Part shown: piece after piece, positions 33,516 through 45,840 of the stretch | How positions within the stretch are numbered: position 1 is the stretch's first letter | Layout of the letters: each line of letters begins with the position of its first letter | DNA from: Psoroptes ovis | Lineage: Eukaryota > Arthropoda > Arachnida > Sarcoptiformes > Psoroptidae | Length of the DNA stretch: 64,000 nt | Assembly: GCA_002943765.1 (NCBI GenBank) | Contig: PQWQ01000031.1 | Coordinates: 310,001-374,000, forward strand | Direction: 5' to 3' | Translations under genes and position numbers: made by a program | Notes under the pieces: generated by a model | Told to the model about the DNA's origin: nothing | The model's database searches: none | Seen by the model: only the letters and a program-made list of their open reading frames with translations

Positions 33516-36500
33516 ATGTTAAAAGCTACAGGATCATCACCTGTACCTCATGCCATCATGAATGAAAATGTTGCAATCAAAACAACACCAGACAATGATC
33601 CAAATGCCCTCATTATGACAAATGTGATTGATCATCAGTCATCATCAGCAGCAACAATCGATTCGAATTCGAATCAAACCGCATCACCTATTTCAACATC
33701 AAACGGTGGTGCTAATGCACCGAAATCACCACAACAATTACCACTAAAAATTGGACCATTATCATCTACCAGCGAGACACGTATCGTATATCATGTTGAT
33801 GATGAAGAAACACCATATTTAGTTAAGCTGCCGATACCACATTCTAAAATTACGCTTAGTGATTTTAAAGCTGCCATTTCATTGCCTAGGCCTAATTATA
33901 AATATTTTTTCAAAAGTTTTGATAAAGAAGTTGGTGTTGTTAAAGAAGAAATTATTGATGATGCTGCCACTTTACCAATATTCAAAGATCGTGTTGTTGC
34001 ATGGGTATGTTTGGATTGTATTTGGTTGTCCGGAAAGTTTTTTGCCGGTTATATTCGTGGAAAATAATTGAAAAATTAGGCAATAACTTTTCGGACAATC
34101 CAATATTTATTTTTCGAATTGATTCAATTATTAACCATTATTTCTAACTCCCCATGATTAGTTGGTATCAACTGAAGGTTCAGTAGTATCAGATAGTACC
34201 AATTCACAATGTCAAACAGAAATATCGGCAAATGGCCGTATACATGCTGCAATGCATCGTCATGTTAGTGATACAAATGACGGTGAATTCAATGCTCGAA
34301 GCGCACATTTACTTCATCATTTAAGTAAGTCTTTGTGGATCATCATTTTTTCTTAAAGATTCTAAGACAATTTTTCTTTTCGCAATTCCTAAGGTCCCAG
34401 ACGAGCGTATCCAGCTAATAAAAACAATAGACATAGATATGGCAATCCTGGCGGCTACTATGGCCCCGGCCATCATCCACACCATCATTATCATCATAAC
34501 AACAGTAATTATGTAGATTCATCTGTGATGACATCAGACATGGAATCAACATCATTTGTTGATTCTGATGATGATGATGATGATGACGACGACGATGATG
34601 ATGACCTATTAAATAATGATACAACTGTTGATGATGAAAATGATTATGATGATTATACTAGTCGTATTTCGACAACGACCGAAGAAACAAGTGTTTCACG
34701 CCAATATCATCATCACCGTCATCGTCGTGGTCGTAATCGACATTGTAATCGTAAACCGAAAAGTGGCCAATATCGTCGTAATCATCGTATGAGCAGAGTA
34801 TGTTGTTTTTCCTATGTGATAATTCGAATTGAGACTATAGTTTTGTTATTTTTCGAATTTATTAGACATCATCATTAAGTTCGATTACCGAATCATCAAT
34901 GTCGTTGAATATTATTCAAGTTATATTGAATTTAGACACTGTTAATTACTTGGGAATATCTTTAGTTGGTCAAACTAGTAAAAAAGGTGACGGTGGCATT
35001 TATGTTAGTTCCATATTGAAAGGTGGTGCAGTTGCATTAGATGGCCGAATCGAACCTGGTGATATGATTCTACAAGTAAATGATGTTAATTTAGAAAATC
35101 TAAGTAACGATGAAGCGGTAGAAGTGATTAGAGAAGCTGTGAAAAAACCTGGTCCCATAAAGCTATTAGTGGCAAAATGTTGGGATCCACATCCACTTGG
35201 TCATTTCACAATACCTCGGTCTGAACCTGTTCGACCTATCGATCCTGAAGCATGGGTTGCACATACTGAAGCTGCAAGAGCTAAATTTACTCGTAAGAAT
35301 TATGATTTTTGTTATAAATTAGTTAATTAATTATCAATCAAATTTTCAGATCCAGATAATTTTACATTAAATCTACCTGCTTCAGGTGATTTTATGGGAA
35401 TCAATCCAGCAGCAGCTGCAGCCGAAGAAGCTGAAAGAAATGCCATATTTCAACAATCTACTCAACCGTTCAATCCTATGTCTAATGTATATCCAATATC
35501 AGCAAGTGGTACAAGTACAAGTGATACAAATTCTGGCCTAGTTGCCGGTTGTCCACTTCGTTCATCATTCAAATCTGGTCATTCTACAATTACGACAATT
35601 CAACAGCAGCAGACCCAGCAAAATGTTCCAGCTGCTGCTGGTGCTTGTATCGCTATTTCACCATCATCATCATCTTCATTACTATCAATGCCGATTTCAT
35701 TGACCCATCAAACAGATCTTAAAACAATAGCTTGTGCAATGGCCGCTCCCAATTCTGGACTAGATGTTCGTGATCGTATGTGGCTTAAGATTAGTATTCC
35801 TAATGCTTTTCTTGGTTCGGATGTTGTTGATTGGCTTTATGCAATGGTCGCCGGATTACGTGATCGTAAAGATGCAAAAAAGCTGGCCACCAGGCTATTG
35901 AAAGAAGGATATATTTGTCATACGATAAATTTTAAGAATTCATTATCGGAAAAATGTTATTATATTTTCTCTGATGAATTAAATCAAATCAATCAGAGCA
36001 ACATCAATACAAATGATTCCATATCACCTGTTCAAGATTTTCCAGGTAAGTTTTATTATGATGATTATAATTGCATTAGCTTGGCCCTTACCTAATCATA
36101 TCACATAAAAACATTGAATTAGAGTCGAAATAATAGAACAAATCAGCTTGAATAGAAACCCCCTGTAAATGAAATACCTTGTCCCAGATTATCACATTAA
36201 TCAATAGTTGAGTGTTTGAATTTTTGAAAGCGCGAATATTTTGTAAATATTTTTGAGTAGAATCATTTAAATTGAGATTAATTAATGCTTATTTATTTAT
36301 TTTTAATTAGTGAATCATCATCACCCTTTATATCAACAAGATCATCATACAAGTGATGAACAAACAAGCCAAAAAAGTGGTCAATCAATTCTATACAATG
36401 GACAACCTGTTATGTCAAAAACGACGATCAATGATACGGTCAAAAGTTCGAGTAGTCGCGGTGGTGGAAGCGTTGGTGGCGGCGGCGGCGGCGCTACTGT

Positions 36501-37026
36501 CAACAACCCAACTTCGTCTTCGGCTAAAACTCATACCTTGAGTAGTAAACATAGCAATAATAGTGGTAATAATAATGATGCAAATATGGTTGTCAATTCC
36601 ACAAGTATCGGTCTCAATAGTAGAGATTTGATCAACAATCATCGATTAACTAATTCCACGAATAATCTAATAAATCATCATTATGAAGATTTACAAATGG
36701 ATCCAATGACTGGAAATTTGATTCCTAGTTCAGCCATTATCAATGGAAATAATGTGGCTGTATCACCATTGAATGGTGGTAATGCTACAACAGCCGATAA
36801 TCTCTACATTCATAGACATATTGAAGGAAATGAATTGGAAACCAATGACCAAACTGATAGATATTTACAGCATCAACAGCAGCAATCATCATCTCGAAGT
36901 TCATCGATTGCAAGTAGCAGTAATGGTGGTGTTGGAACGACGAATAATGTTTCGACCAAAAACAAATCAATCAATCCACCCACAACAAATATGATTCGAA
37001 ATTCATTTAAAAAATCAATTAAATAA
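33516..37026 (+). CDS. dsh: Dishevelled (DIX-PDZ-DEP Wnt signalling scaffold)
   Basis: Cytoplasmic scaffold that relays Frizzled signals to the beta-catenin and planar polarity branches. Exons: 33516-34004, 34162-34324, 34394-34797, 34866-35292, 35350-36045, 36311-37026 (964 residues from this ATG). The DIX domain starts at TRIVYHVDDEETPYLVKLP. A basic, acidic and His-rich linker follows. SSLSSITESSMSLNII leads into the PDZ domain with YLGISLVGQ and GGAVALDGRIEPGDM, then the conserved FTIPRSEPVRPIDPEAWV. The DEP domain has SGLDVRDRMWLKI, GSDVVDWLY and CYYIFSD. The C-terminal 240 residues are low-complexity. About 85 residues precede DIX, whereas DIX is normally at the N-terminus. No in-frame ATG exists between the stop at 33402 and 33516, so the true start may be this ATG or in an upstream exon. 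Intron 1 holds MITE A19. Confidence 0.94.
34024..34101. mobile_element. Family A MITE, copy A19, in dishevelled intron 1
   Basis: GGTTGTCCGGAAAG to CAATAACTTTTCGGACAATC. It makes up half of the 157-nt intron 34005-34161; the other introns of this gene are 57-69 nt apart from the last (265 nt). Confidence 0.8.
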
Positions 37027-37273
37027 TCAATTAATGAAATTAGTGAATCGTCGTCATCATCATCACTGACCTAAGTGCCTTGATTTTTCTAGGAATCAGA
37101 ATTGGACGAATATTTTCTTTTCTTTGGTGCATAATTAAGAATTCTTAAATGATTTCTTTTAATTTTCACTTGTTTATTTCTCCTTTTTCATAAGTCTTTT
37201 GTTTGATATTTATATATTATTATTAATCGATTGTGTAATAATATTTTTTTTCTATTTTTATTATTTTAGCCAA

Positions 37274-37279
37274 AATAAA
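37274..37279 (+). terminator. Polyadenylation signal of dishevelled
   Basis: AATAAA 248 bp after the stop, the first canonical hexamer in a plausible position. Confidence 0.35.
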
Positions 37280-37366
37280 ATTGATGATCATTTTGTATGT
37301 ATTTGATGGCCTGAATCTATCAATCTTTTCTCATCACAATCACAATTTAATTAGACCAAATATTAA

Positions 37367-37526
37367 CAGAGTTTTAAGTTTTAATTCAGATTTTTAAAAT
37401 TAATTTTCATAGTTTTCAAATTGAATTTCATAGTTTTGAATGTAATTTAACATTGAATAATTACGAAATTCAATTTTAAAACTATGAAAATCAAATTCAA
37501 AACCCTGAATTAAAACTTGAAATCCT
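37367..37526. mobile_element. Family B MITE, copy B10 (worn tips)
   Basis: CAGAGTTTTAAGTTTTAATT to AATTAAAACTTGAAATCCTT; internal TACGAAATTCAATTTTAAAA as in other copies. Confidence 0.78.
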
Positions 37527-38931
37527 TTAACAATGGCAAACAATCGATCGTTTTGAACCATGGTTGATTCAATCATATTTGATCCATATTTGGATCTAAA
37601 TTGTCAATTTGCATTTGATTGAATCACAGCGAAAACTGATCATCGAATGTAATTCAACAAAAAGTGAAACCAAAATAGTAATGAATTCAAAACTAATGAT
37701 AATCAAAACAATCAATCAGAATGAATGTCAAAATATTTGTTTATTTAGATCATAATCAATGATAAAAAATTAAATTAAATATTCCAATCACTATCGTCAT
37801 CAATGTTATCTTTGTTTTGATCATCATTGATTCAATGCTTCCATTCCACAATGACAAATGGATGCCCATTTTCCACTTTTTAAGACTCACTCTCTCTCTC
37901 TCTCTTCAAGTCTAAGATGTATTAATTTTTCTCTTTGGAAATATGTGTATTTGTCAAAATTCTTCAAAATCTTTGGCAGCTGATAATAATTTTTGTGTAA
38001 TGAATTGTCATGTGATCATCCTGTGATGTCATCAATAGCGGATTTATTACATTCCAGCATTGAAACTCTGTCGAACGATGACCATCTATGATTATTTGAG
38101 GGGAAATAATTCATCTGAATTCAATTTTGAACAATTTATTTGTTGGGAATTTTCCTTCGTTTGTTTATCTTAGAGTCATAAGGTTTTGATATGAATTTAC
38201 AGCCCGAAAGCCTTGAACCCTTGACTATCGAACCAAAAAATAAAAAAATAAACAGGTTATTTCGGCGATTCATTTAAATTCTTGGAATATTTTCTCTCGG
38301 AAAAATCATTTGACAGATATACATTCACTTTTAAATTTTATCATTTAAATTTGATTGATCGATATGACACCGAAATAAATTTTTCCAAAAAACCAGTTGT
38401 CATGTTGTAGAGGCGAATGAATTCGCACAAAATGGCCTTGATTTTTCTATTAAATAACCCTTTATTTTTAGGATTCTGGTCCATGATTTTTCCATTTGAA
38501 ACAATCAAACAGTAAAAGTCAAAAAAAAGCTGTTGAAATACTAAGGCTATTGTCTGTGACATTCTACGTCATATCCTTTGATATTGTTTGTTTTGTACAT
38601 TTCTTAAAATTGATCAAATTTAAAAAACTGTAATTTATTTTGTCGATGACATTTGATATTAAAGGGTTAATTTGAATACTTAAATTGTGTTTTCACTTTG
38701 ACCTTTAACTGTCCTGTACCTCAGCTTCATTTTTTCAAAAAAATCTCATCGTCTAACATTGTTCAAAAATTCAGATTAAAATTCATCCATAATGTTTCAC
38801 ATATCCGTGTCAACATCTTTAAGATTGTTTTCTTATCATCAAAATGATTCATGAATTCATTCGTCATAATAATTTGTTTATTTATTTAATTATAATGCTA
38901 ATTGTGATTAAATCAGAACAATGAAAATATT

Positions 38932-39008
38932 AGGTTGTCCCATAAGTTCTTGCCGTTTTTTAAATTTTTTTTTCATTTGAAAAATGGCGAAAACTTTTCG
39001 GACAACCC
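38932..39008. mobile_element. Family A MITE, copy A20 (hybrid arms)
   Basis: Left arm AGGTTGTCCCATAAGTTCTT is of the CCCATAAG subfamily; right arm CGAAAACTTTTCGGACAACC is of the CCGAAAAG subfamily. Confidence 0.82.
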
Positions 39009-40693
39009 ATCAATAATTCATCATATCCTTGAGGCAGTTATTTAACCAACAAACAAAACAAAACAAAAAATAATTCGATGGCCACCAAATGATATGGTTT
39101 GACGGTAAGTTTGTTATCATTAACCAAAAATCGATTTAGAAAATTGTGGTGGCCATTTTCAAAGGCAAAAATTGGCTCCGAATCGTAACTCCGATTACTA
39201 CTTGTCATTATTTATCAATCACAAATGTAATTGATTTGATAAATGAAATAAATTTCAAACGAAATTACCCATTGCAAACAGGGTTGTAAATACTTGTACT
39301 TTTTCCGAAGAAAAAAAAAACGAACAAAATTGACCTTGAAAATTTATTATTATTATGATGATCGATTAATTAATTGTGAACTGAGCTGAATTTAATTTGA
39401 TATTTGTGAATTTGAATTTGATTCAAATTTATTTCAATTCAATTCAATTGAATTGGTTCAAAATGTAAGTGTATTCTCGTTTTCAATTTTCAAAATTTTC
39501 AATTTCAATCGAATGAATCTATTTTGATTGCCAGTATATTTGACATGTGAAAATATTGAATTTGAAAATTTTCCATGTTTCATTAATGATGATTTGCTGT
39601 AATCGTATGATTTGATTTGAACAAGTATATTTTAATATGATCAATTGATTGATTGATTGATATTCAATTGATTGTTGTTAATTAATCAATGAATTTTCTA
39701 ACGGAAATTTTTCCAATTCAAATTTTGTCTCCTTGTCCTTGAAATCGATCGTGTTACATAAAATTTACTGATCACCAAATTACCAAAATGATGAATATTA
39801 TTACTTCATTAAAAAAAGATTTATTTCTTGTATAAATTACTTCACATGATCCGAATTCAATGAAATGAATTATGATCAAATAATAATTAATGAAAGTGAA
39901 TTTATTTGATTTGCTAGAATTTTTCCTCCGACCATTTTCTCCCACCATTTCTCACTCTAAAAAAACCTAAGCCTACCAAATGGAAATTATGATCGAAACC
40001 AGTTGCCACTGGTGAACGAATTATTTATTGATTGTCTCGATTCATTTCAAATTTTTCATTTTATTAGCAATAATTCAATCAGTATAACACTGCTCATTGA
40101 TTGAATCAGAATTGTCTACAGTCGCTTTGTTTCATAATTGGTTCGATAAAGAGGAATCTAAAACAAAATCATTTGAATCAGGACCTGAAGATTTTGAAAA
40201 CTTCTTTCACTTTTGTTGTTCCCTCAAAAAAAATTGTACTTTTTTTTATTTCGAATCACTTGTTGCTTAACGACTTTTGCAATTTTGCCACTTTTAGCAC
40301 TTAATAATTATGTGAGAAATTTATTTAATTCAAAAAAATAAAAGAGAAATTTTCACTGGAACTGAATCTAAATTGAAAGTTGTTTTGATCAAAATTGAAA
40401 AAAATGAAAAATTTCCATAGATTTCCCTAGATTGCATGCCTGATGGCGCGTGTTTTTTTATTCAAATTCAAATTTTCTCAATTTGATAAATCAATCAGTC
40501 AAAAAAAATAAGAGAGAAATTTCGATTGAATTGAAAATGAAACATTTCGATTGATTTCTTCTCCGTTTTTTTTCTTCCGATTTTCGATCAATTTGATTTG
40601 AATTCTTTTAATTAATAGTTTTGTTTTTTCGAATTGGCCAAAGCAAATTTAAATTCATAGACCTTTCAATAGAAAATTTCGATTGTAAATTTC

Positions 40694-40854
40694 AAGATTT
40701 CAAGTTTTAATTCGTAGTTTTAAAATCAATTTTCATAGTCTTCAAGTTGATTTTCATAGTTTTTAATGCAATTTTAAATCGGTAAAATTACGAAATTCAC
40801 TTTTAAAACTACGAAAATCAATTTTAAAACTACGAATTGAAACTTGAAACTTTG
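40694..40854. mobile_element. Family B MITE, copy B11
   Basis: AAGATTTCAAGTTTTAATTC to AATTGAAACTTGAAACTTTG, followed by TA; arms with TTTTCATAGT and ACTACGAAAATC. Confidence 0.8.
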
Positions 40855-42947
40855 TATGAATTTTTTCCATTTTTTGTAATTGATTCATATACGATTCAAT
40901 TGCAAAAATATCAGAAAATTAGTCTGAATATTTTTTTTTTGAATAATTTTTGAATTTGATAAAAGAAACGTATGTTTCTCGTGCATGTTCTCGTATATGT
41001 TGATGAAAACATGTACAGCCATTTTTAATAAATAATGAATGCTGAAGAAATGATCAGCCCGAAACCACACACACATATACAACAACAACAACAAGCTGAT
41101 CATTAATTAGTATTTATAAAACGATGAATTTTGTTGCTGTCTGAAATGTTTAGATTCATTTTCATTTTGGATCATTTGATGATAACATCGATCGAGCAGC
41201 AGCAGCGATCTTAAAGATTGATTAAGAAATTTGATTGAAATTGAATCAAATTATTAGTGCTAAGAATAGATTTTCCCACAGTGAAAAACTTTCACATTTC
41301 CATTGCCAAATATTACAAATAATCAAACTATAGTCCTCAAATTTGAAATTTCATCAAAGCTTCTAAGAAGTAATCAAAGAGTTATCACAGTGTCCAAGTG
41401 TTGTACGGAGCACCAAGCAAAAATCATTGACCAACCAATCAAATCAATCAATTTTTAATCGTGTACTTTTCCATCTAATTGAATTCCGAAAAATTTGAAT
41501 GTAAACATTTGAATGAATGTGGCAAAAACAATCATACACATGTGATTTATTCATAAAAATTTGAAAATTTTATCATCAAAATAAATAAAATCATATGATT
41601 TGTGATAAGAAAATAATCATAATCAAAATATTTAAATATTGCTTCATCAATTTGAAATAGTGATCGACAAAATACAAAGAAATCATTTCATTCAACATTA
41701 ATCAACAACAGAAATTAATCAAGATCAAAGTTGATTTATTTTCTTAGTCACTCTCTTTGATAGTTCAGTGATTTATGGCCTTGAAGTGCAGTGTGCATTA
41801 GCAACGATTGGCTTTAAGTTTATTATAAATAATACTAATCATAACAAACAATAGCCCCAACAAATAAAAATATTACAAAGGTAAATCCATTTATTTTGAT
41901 TTTTTGATTATGAATTGTTTTGACTATCAAATATTTGGTTTTTCTTTTACTTGTACAAATAATGAGATTGGTAATAAAATTTATTTATTTATTACCCCAT
42001 AAATTAATTGACATTAGTCTAATTTAGTGATTATTAGTCTTTATCAATATATGTCTTCGATGATAACCATGAATTTTTATCAGCCCAAAATTTTTCCGCC
42101 TTATTATTGCCGCATCTTGTGATCAATCAATTTAGTTGTTGTGAACAGTTTTGTACATTTTCCACTGAAAATCCAAATAAATCTCAAGTCAGATGTTTTA
42201 GTCATTTTAGTAGTACGAAAAAAATATTAAGATTATGTCAGCTTTGATCAATTCTAATCAAATGACGATACAAATGATCAACTGATTCAATAATTCATAA
42301 TTCAAGTTGTCATTGATTATTGGTTTTTTTATTATTTGTTTATTCAAATGAATTCATCGTATTTATATAGATCGCAACTCTGAATATTTCTTCTTATAAA
42401 TGAAACCTTAAATAGTAGTTGTATCTTGTTTTCTCTTATCTTTTATCTTATAAATCAATAAATGACATTTATAAATAATAATCTTGAATAGATAATCATC
42501 AAATGATGATGATACACTTACTTAAACTAAAAAATTAGGAAATCATCAGGATTGGTTTGATGTCATTTCTTCATTTATCATTCATTCATTCATTAAAATT
42601 ACATCAAGATTATGAATTTTTTTCGTCCGAAATTGAATGATATAAATTTGGATGAAAATTTAAATTTGATTCAATCAAATCAAATTCAATCAATAATTAA
42701 TTAATCCAAATAAAAATATTTTCCATTTAAAAACTTGTGTTTTCTCAACATATTTCTCACAGCTTAAATTGAATTAATTTTGTGAAATTTTCTATTTAAT
42801 TGTCCACCATTCTTCAATTCTCTCACATGATCAGAATCCATTTCAATAAATCGAATAATCGAATCGAATTTTCGAAAAAAAATAATTTTTTATGCCCGCG
42901 CCTTTTTTTCGATTCAAAAAAAATTCAAAATTATAATTTAACCGAAA

Positions 42948-45349
42948 ATGACATCAGATGGCGCAGCAGTCAGAGATCGTTTTGATAATAAATTTGAATA
43001 TTTTTTAACCGCACTTAGTTATGCAGTTGGTTTGGGCAATGTATGGAGGTATGTTTGGTGCTTGGTTGGTTGAAATAATTTTTGAATTTTTAATTGAATT
43101 TTTCTTTGACCTTTAAAATTTTAGATTTCCATATCTTTGCTATAAGAATGGTGGTGGTTCATTTCTGATTCCATATATGACCAGTTTATTGATTTTAGGT
43201 CTGCCATTTTTCTTTTTCGAATCATCAATCGGACAATTTACCAATCTAGGTCCAATTAAAGGTATGTACAAGGTTTTTTTTTGAGTTTTATAGACAATTA
43301 ATTGATGTACTTGAATCGTTTAATCTTCCCTTAATAAAGTATGGCGATTATCACCATTATTCAAAGGTATTGGCTATGCAATGTTTATAATGGGTGCATA
43401 TGTTGGCATTTATTATAATGTCGTGATTGCTTGGTCATTTTATTATGTTTACACATCATTAGTCGCTATGCCATCGGTACCGTGGACAACATGTGATAAT
43501 GAATGGAATACTATTGAATGTGCTGATGGGCTAACACGTAATGTAACCGATGGAAATCAAACAAGTCCAAGTCAAGAATTTTTCTAGTAAGTCATGATTT
43601 TTTTGCTTTGAAAATTTGAAATAATTCATTCTTGTTTGATTCGATTTGACAGTCATAATGTTTTACAAATTAGCAGTGGTATTGATCATATGGATTCAAT
43701 GCGGCTACATCTGGTCATTTGTCTGGGATTAGCATGGATATTCATTTATTGTGGTCTTTGCCTGGGTACAAAAAGCTTAGGAAAAGTTTCATATTTTACT
43801 GCATTCTTCCCATACTTGATGATCACTGCATTGCTTATCAAAGGTTTACAATTACAAGGTTCATCCGAAGGAATTTGGCATTATATAAGTCCTGATTTTG
43901 AAAAATTAATCGATATCGGTGTTTGGTCTGATGCTGCTACACAAATATTCTATTCATTATCAATTTGTATGGGTGGTGTTATCACATTGGCTAGTTATAA
44001 TAATTTTAAAAATAATCTTTTTCAGTAAGTTTTTTGGATTATTATTGCTGCGTTGATTAATTTAATTTAATTTTCAATCCTTTCGATCCAGAGATTCAAT
44101 TTTGATTGTGATCAGTAATTCTTTGACAAGCATTTATGCTGGTAAGTTTCTTTTTATTCTCAGATCAATTAAATTGTTTAACATTGATTGTATTTGGTTC
44201 TGTTTCATCGAAAAGGTTTCGCCATATTCAGTGTGATTGGATTCATGGCCAATCAATTAGGTAAATCGATTGATGAAGCAGCAGATCAAGGTGTTGGTCT
44301 TGCATTTGTTGCATATCCGGCAGCACTTGCTAGATTACCATATCCATCAATTTGGTCGGTAATATTTTTCCTAATGATCATCACACTTGGATTTGGATCT
44401 CAAATGACCATAGTTGAAACAACAGTCGCTACACTAGTCGATTTTTGGCCAGATAAATTACAAAAACGTAAACCGATCGTCCTGGGCTTCGTTTGTTTTA
44501 CAATGTTTTTAGCAGGTTTACCAATGTGTACAGGGGTAAGAACATTATGAATGATTGATATTGAAGCTTAATTTATTTTCGATTATCATAAACTAGGCTG
44601 GGCTATACATTTTACAATTGATGGACACATATTCGGTGCCTTATTCTGCATTTTTCATTGCTATCGCTGAATTGATTGCCATATTTTGGGTTTACGGTCT
44701 GGATATTCATATGAAAAATATTTACCGAATGATTGGATATAAAATTTGGCCTCAAAATTATTGGCGTTTCATGTTTAAATATGGCTGTCCGGCCATTATC
44801 GTTGGAATGTTGGCAATCGTCGTATGGAAACATGAACCATTAACATACAATGATTATACATTTCCAGTCTATTCAGAATATGTTGGTTGGTCATTAACAT
44901 TATCATCTGTTCTGATGATTCCATTATTCATTATATTTGAATTGGTGAAAGTTTTAAGAAAAAGAAAAACCTTACAACAAGTCCTAAGGCCAGAAGTAAA
45001 ATTCGTTGGCGATTTTGGTCATTCAAATCATTCAGATAAATCATTTGATTCGATTAGTTCGATTGTCAAAAATTTCCCCGAAGAATTACAAATCAATGGT
45101 GAAGATAATCGTGCATTTTTTCATGAAAATTTCCGCCGTAATTTAAGACATATAACCGATTTCGAAATAAATAATAATAATGCAAAACTACTTAATTTTT
45201 CATCAGTATCAACATGGACATTCGGCAATAATATCAATAACAATAATCACAATGTTAATGATAATTATTATGACAATAATAATAATCAACAAAATAGCCC
45301 TAGAAAATTATATGTATCACCTAGTCTACAAAATATATTTCACACATAA
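42948..45349 (+). CDS. SLC6 Na+/Cl- coupled transporter, glycine-transporter-like
   Basis: Twelve-span plasma-membrane symporter of the neurotransmitter/amino acid family. Exons: 42948-43048, 43125-43261, 43340-43586, 43653-44024, 44092-44141, 44216-44535, 44597-45349 (659 residues). TM1 has YAVGLGNVWRFPYLCYKNGG, the family signature. TM3 has IYYNVVIAW with the conserved Tyr. EL2 has the CDNEWNTIEC cysteine pair and NVT/NQT glycosylation sites. VLQISSGID, then TM6 FYSLSICMGGVITLASYN, TM7 NSLTSIYAGFAIFSVIGFMA including the chloride-site serine, and VADQG-like AADQGVGLAFVAYP. Overall similarity from memory is highest to glycine transporter 2. TM8 reads TLGFGSQMTIVET where GlyT has LGLDT, so the Na2-site Asp is Gly here. 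The tail is Asn-rich. The substrate is therefore uncertain; an amino acid is most likely. Confidence 0.9.
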
Positions 45350-45840
45350 TAATCAATAATTGCACAAATTTGATCTAAAAATGATGCATGATAATAATTA
45401 ATTAGTAGTATTGGTTTGTAATTCTATTTGTATTTTATTAATTCATCATCATAACCCTTTACATATGACCAAAGCAACAATTTTGAATTTTGACCATTGT
45501 TTTTATCCCACATTCTATCATAATTCATATTCACATGTCATACTCATCACCATTTTTATTATTGAACATTTTATCCAATCAATGATCATCATCCAAATGA
45601 CAAGAACCGGTGAAAAATGTTGATTTATTAACCCTTAGCACTCGAGGCAGTTTCAGGGTAACCGAGACAGCAGCCATCTTATGGTGAGTGAGACTCACCG
45701 CTCTAGTTTTAAGGGTTAATCATATAAAGTCTTTGAATTTTTTCTTGATCAAATCATTTATTCAAATTCAAATAAATAATTATAAATAAATTTTGAAATT
45801 CACGGTCGTATCGTATTAGTTTGACGTTGATTCATCATCA
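45350..45840. other. Convergent 3' spacer of SLC6 and DEG/ENaC genes
   Basis: Both genes end toward this spacer. It holds a piggyBac-type element (45628-45719), an AATAAA on the plus strand at 45771-45776 and TTTATT at 45757-45762, which is AATAAA for the minus-strand gene. The two 3' ends may therefore overlap. Confidence 0.55.
45628..45719. mobile_element. piggyBac-type MITE, 92 bp including TTAA duplications
   Basis: TTAA followed by CCCTTAGCACTCGAG at the left, and CTAGTTTTAAGGG followed by TTAA at the right. TTAA target duplication with CCC/GGG tips is the piggyBac signature. The interior includes GTGAGTGAGACTCAC, a small palindrome. It is too short to encode a transposase, so it is non-autonomous, and unlike neighbouring sequence it is relatively GC-rich. 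Confidence 0.75.

Larger units (their letters stand above)
37027..42947. other. Gene desert between dishevelled and the SLC6 gene
   Basis: 5.9 kb, very AT-rich, with family B copies at 37367 and 40694, a family A copy at 38932 and a short CT microsatellite near 37888. No recognised exon. CAAAG|GTAAAT near 41880 would serve as a donor of an untranslated first exon for the SLC6 gene, but nothing else supports it. Confidence 0.5.

Noticed and set aside
36353..36994. Several 60-75 residue frames on both strands over the last dishevelled exon
   Set aside because: They overlap the verified dishevelled frame and consist of repeats translated out of frame.
41827..41886. Possible untranslated first exon of the SLC6 gene ending CAAAG|GTAAAT
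   Set aside because: Only a donor-like site; nothing else supports an exon.
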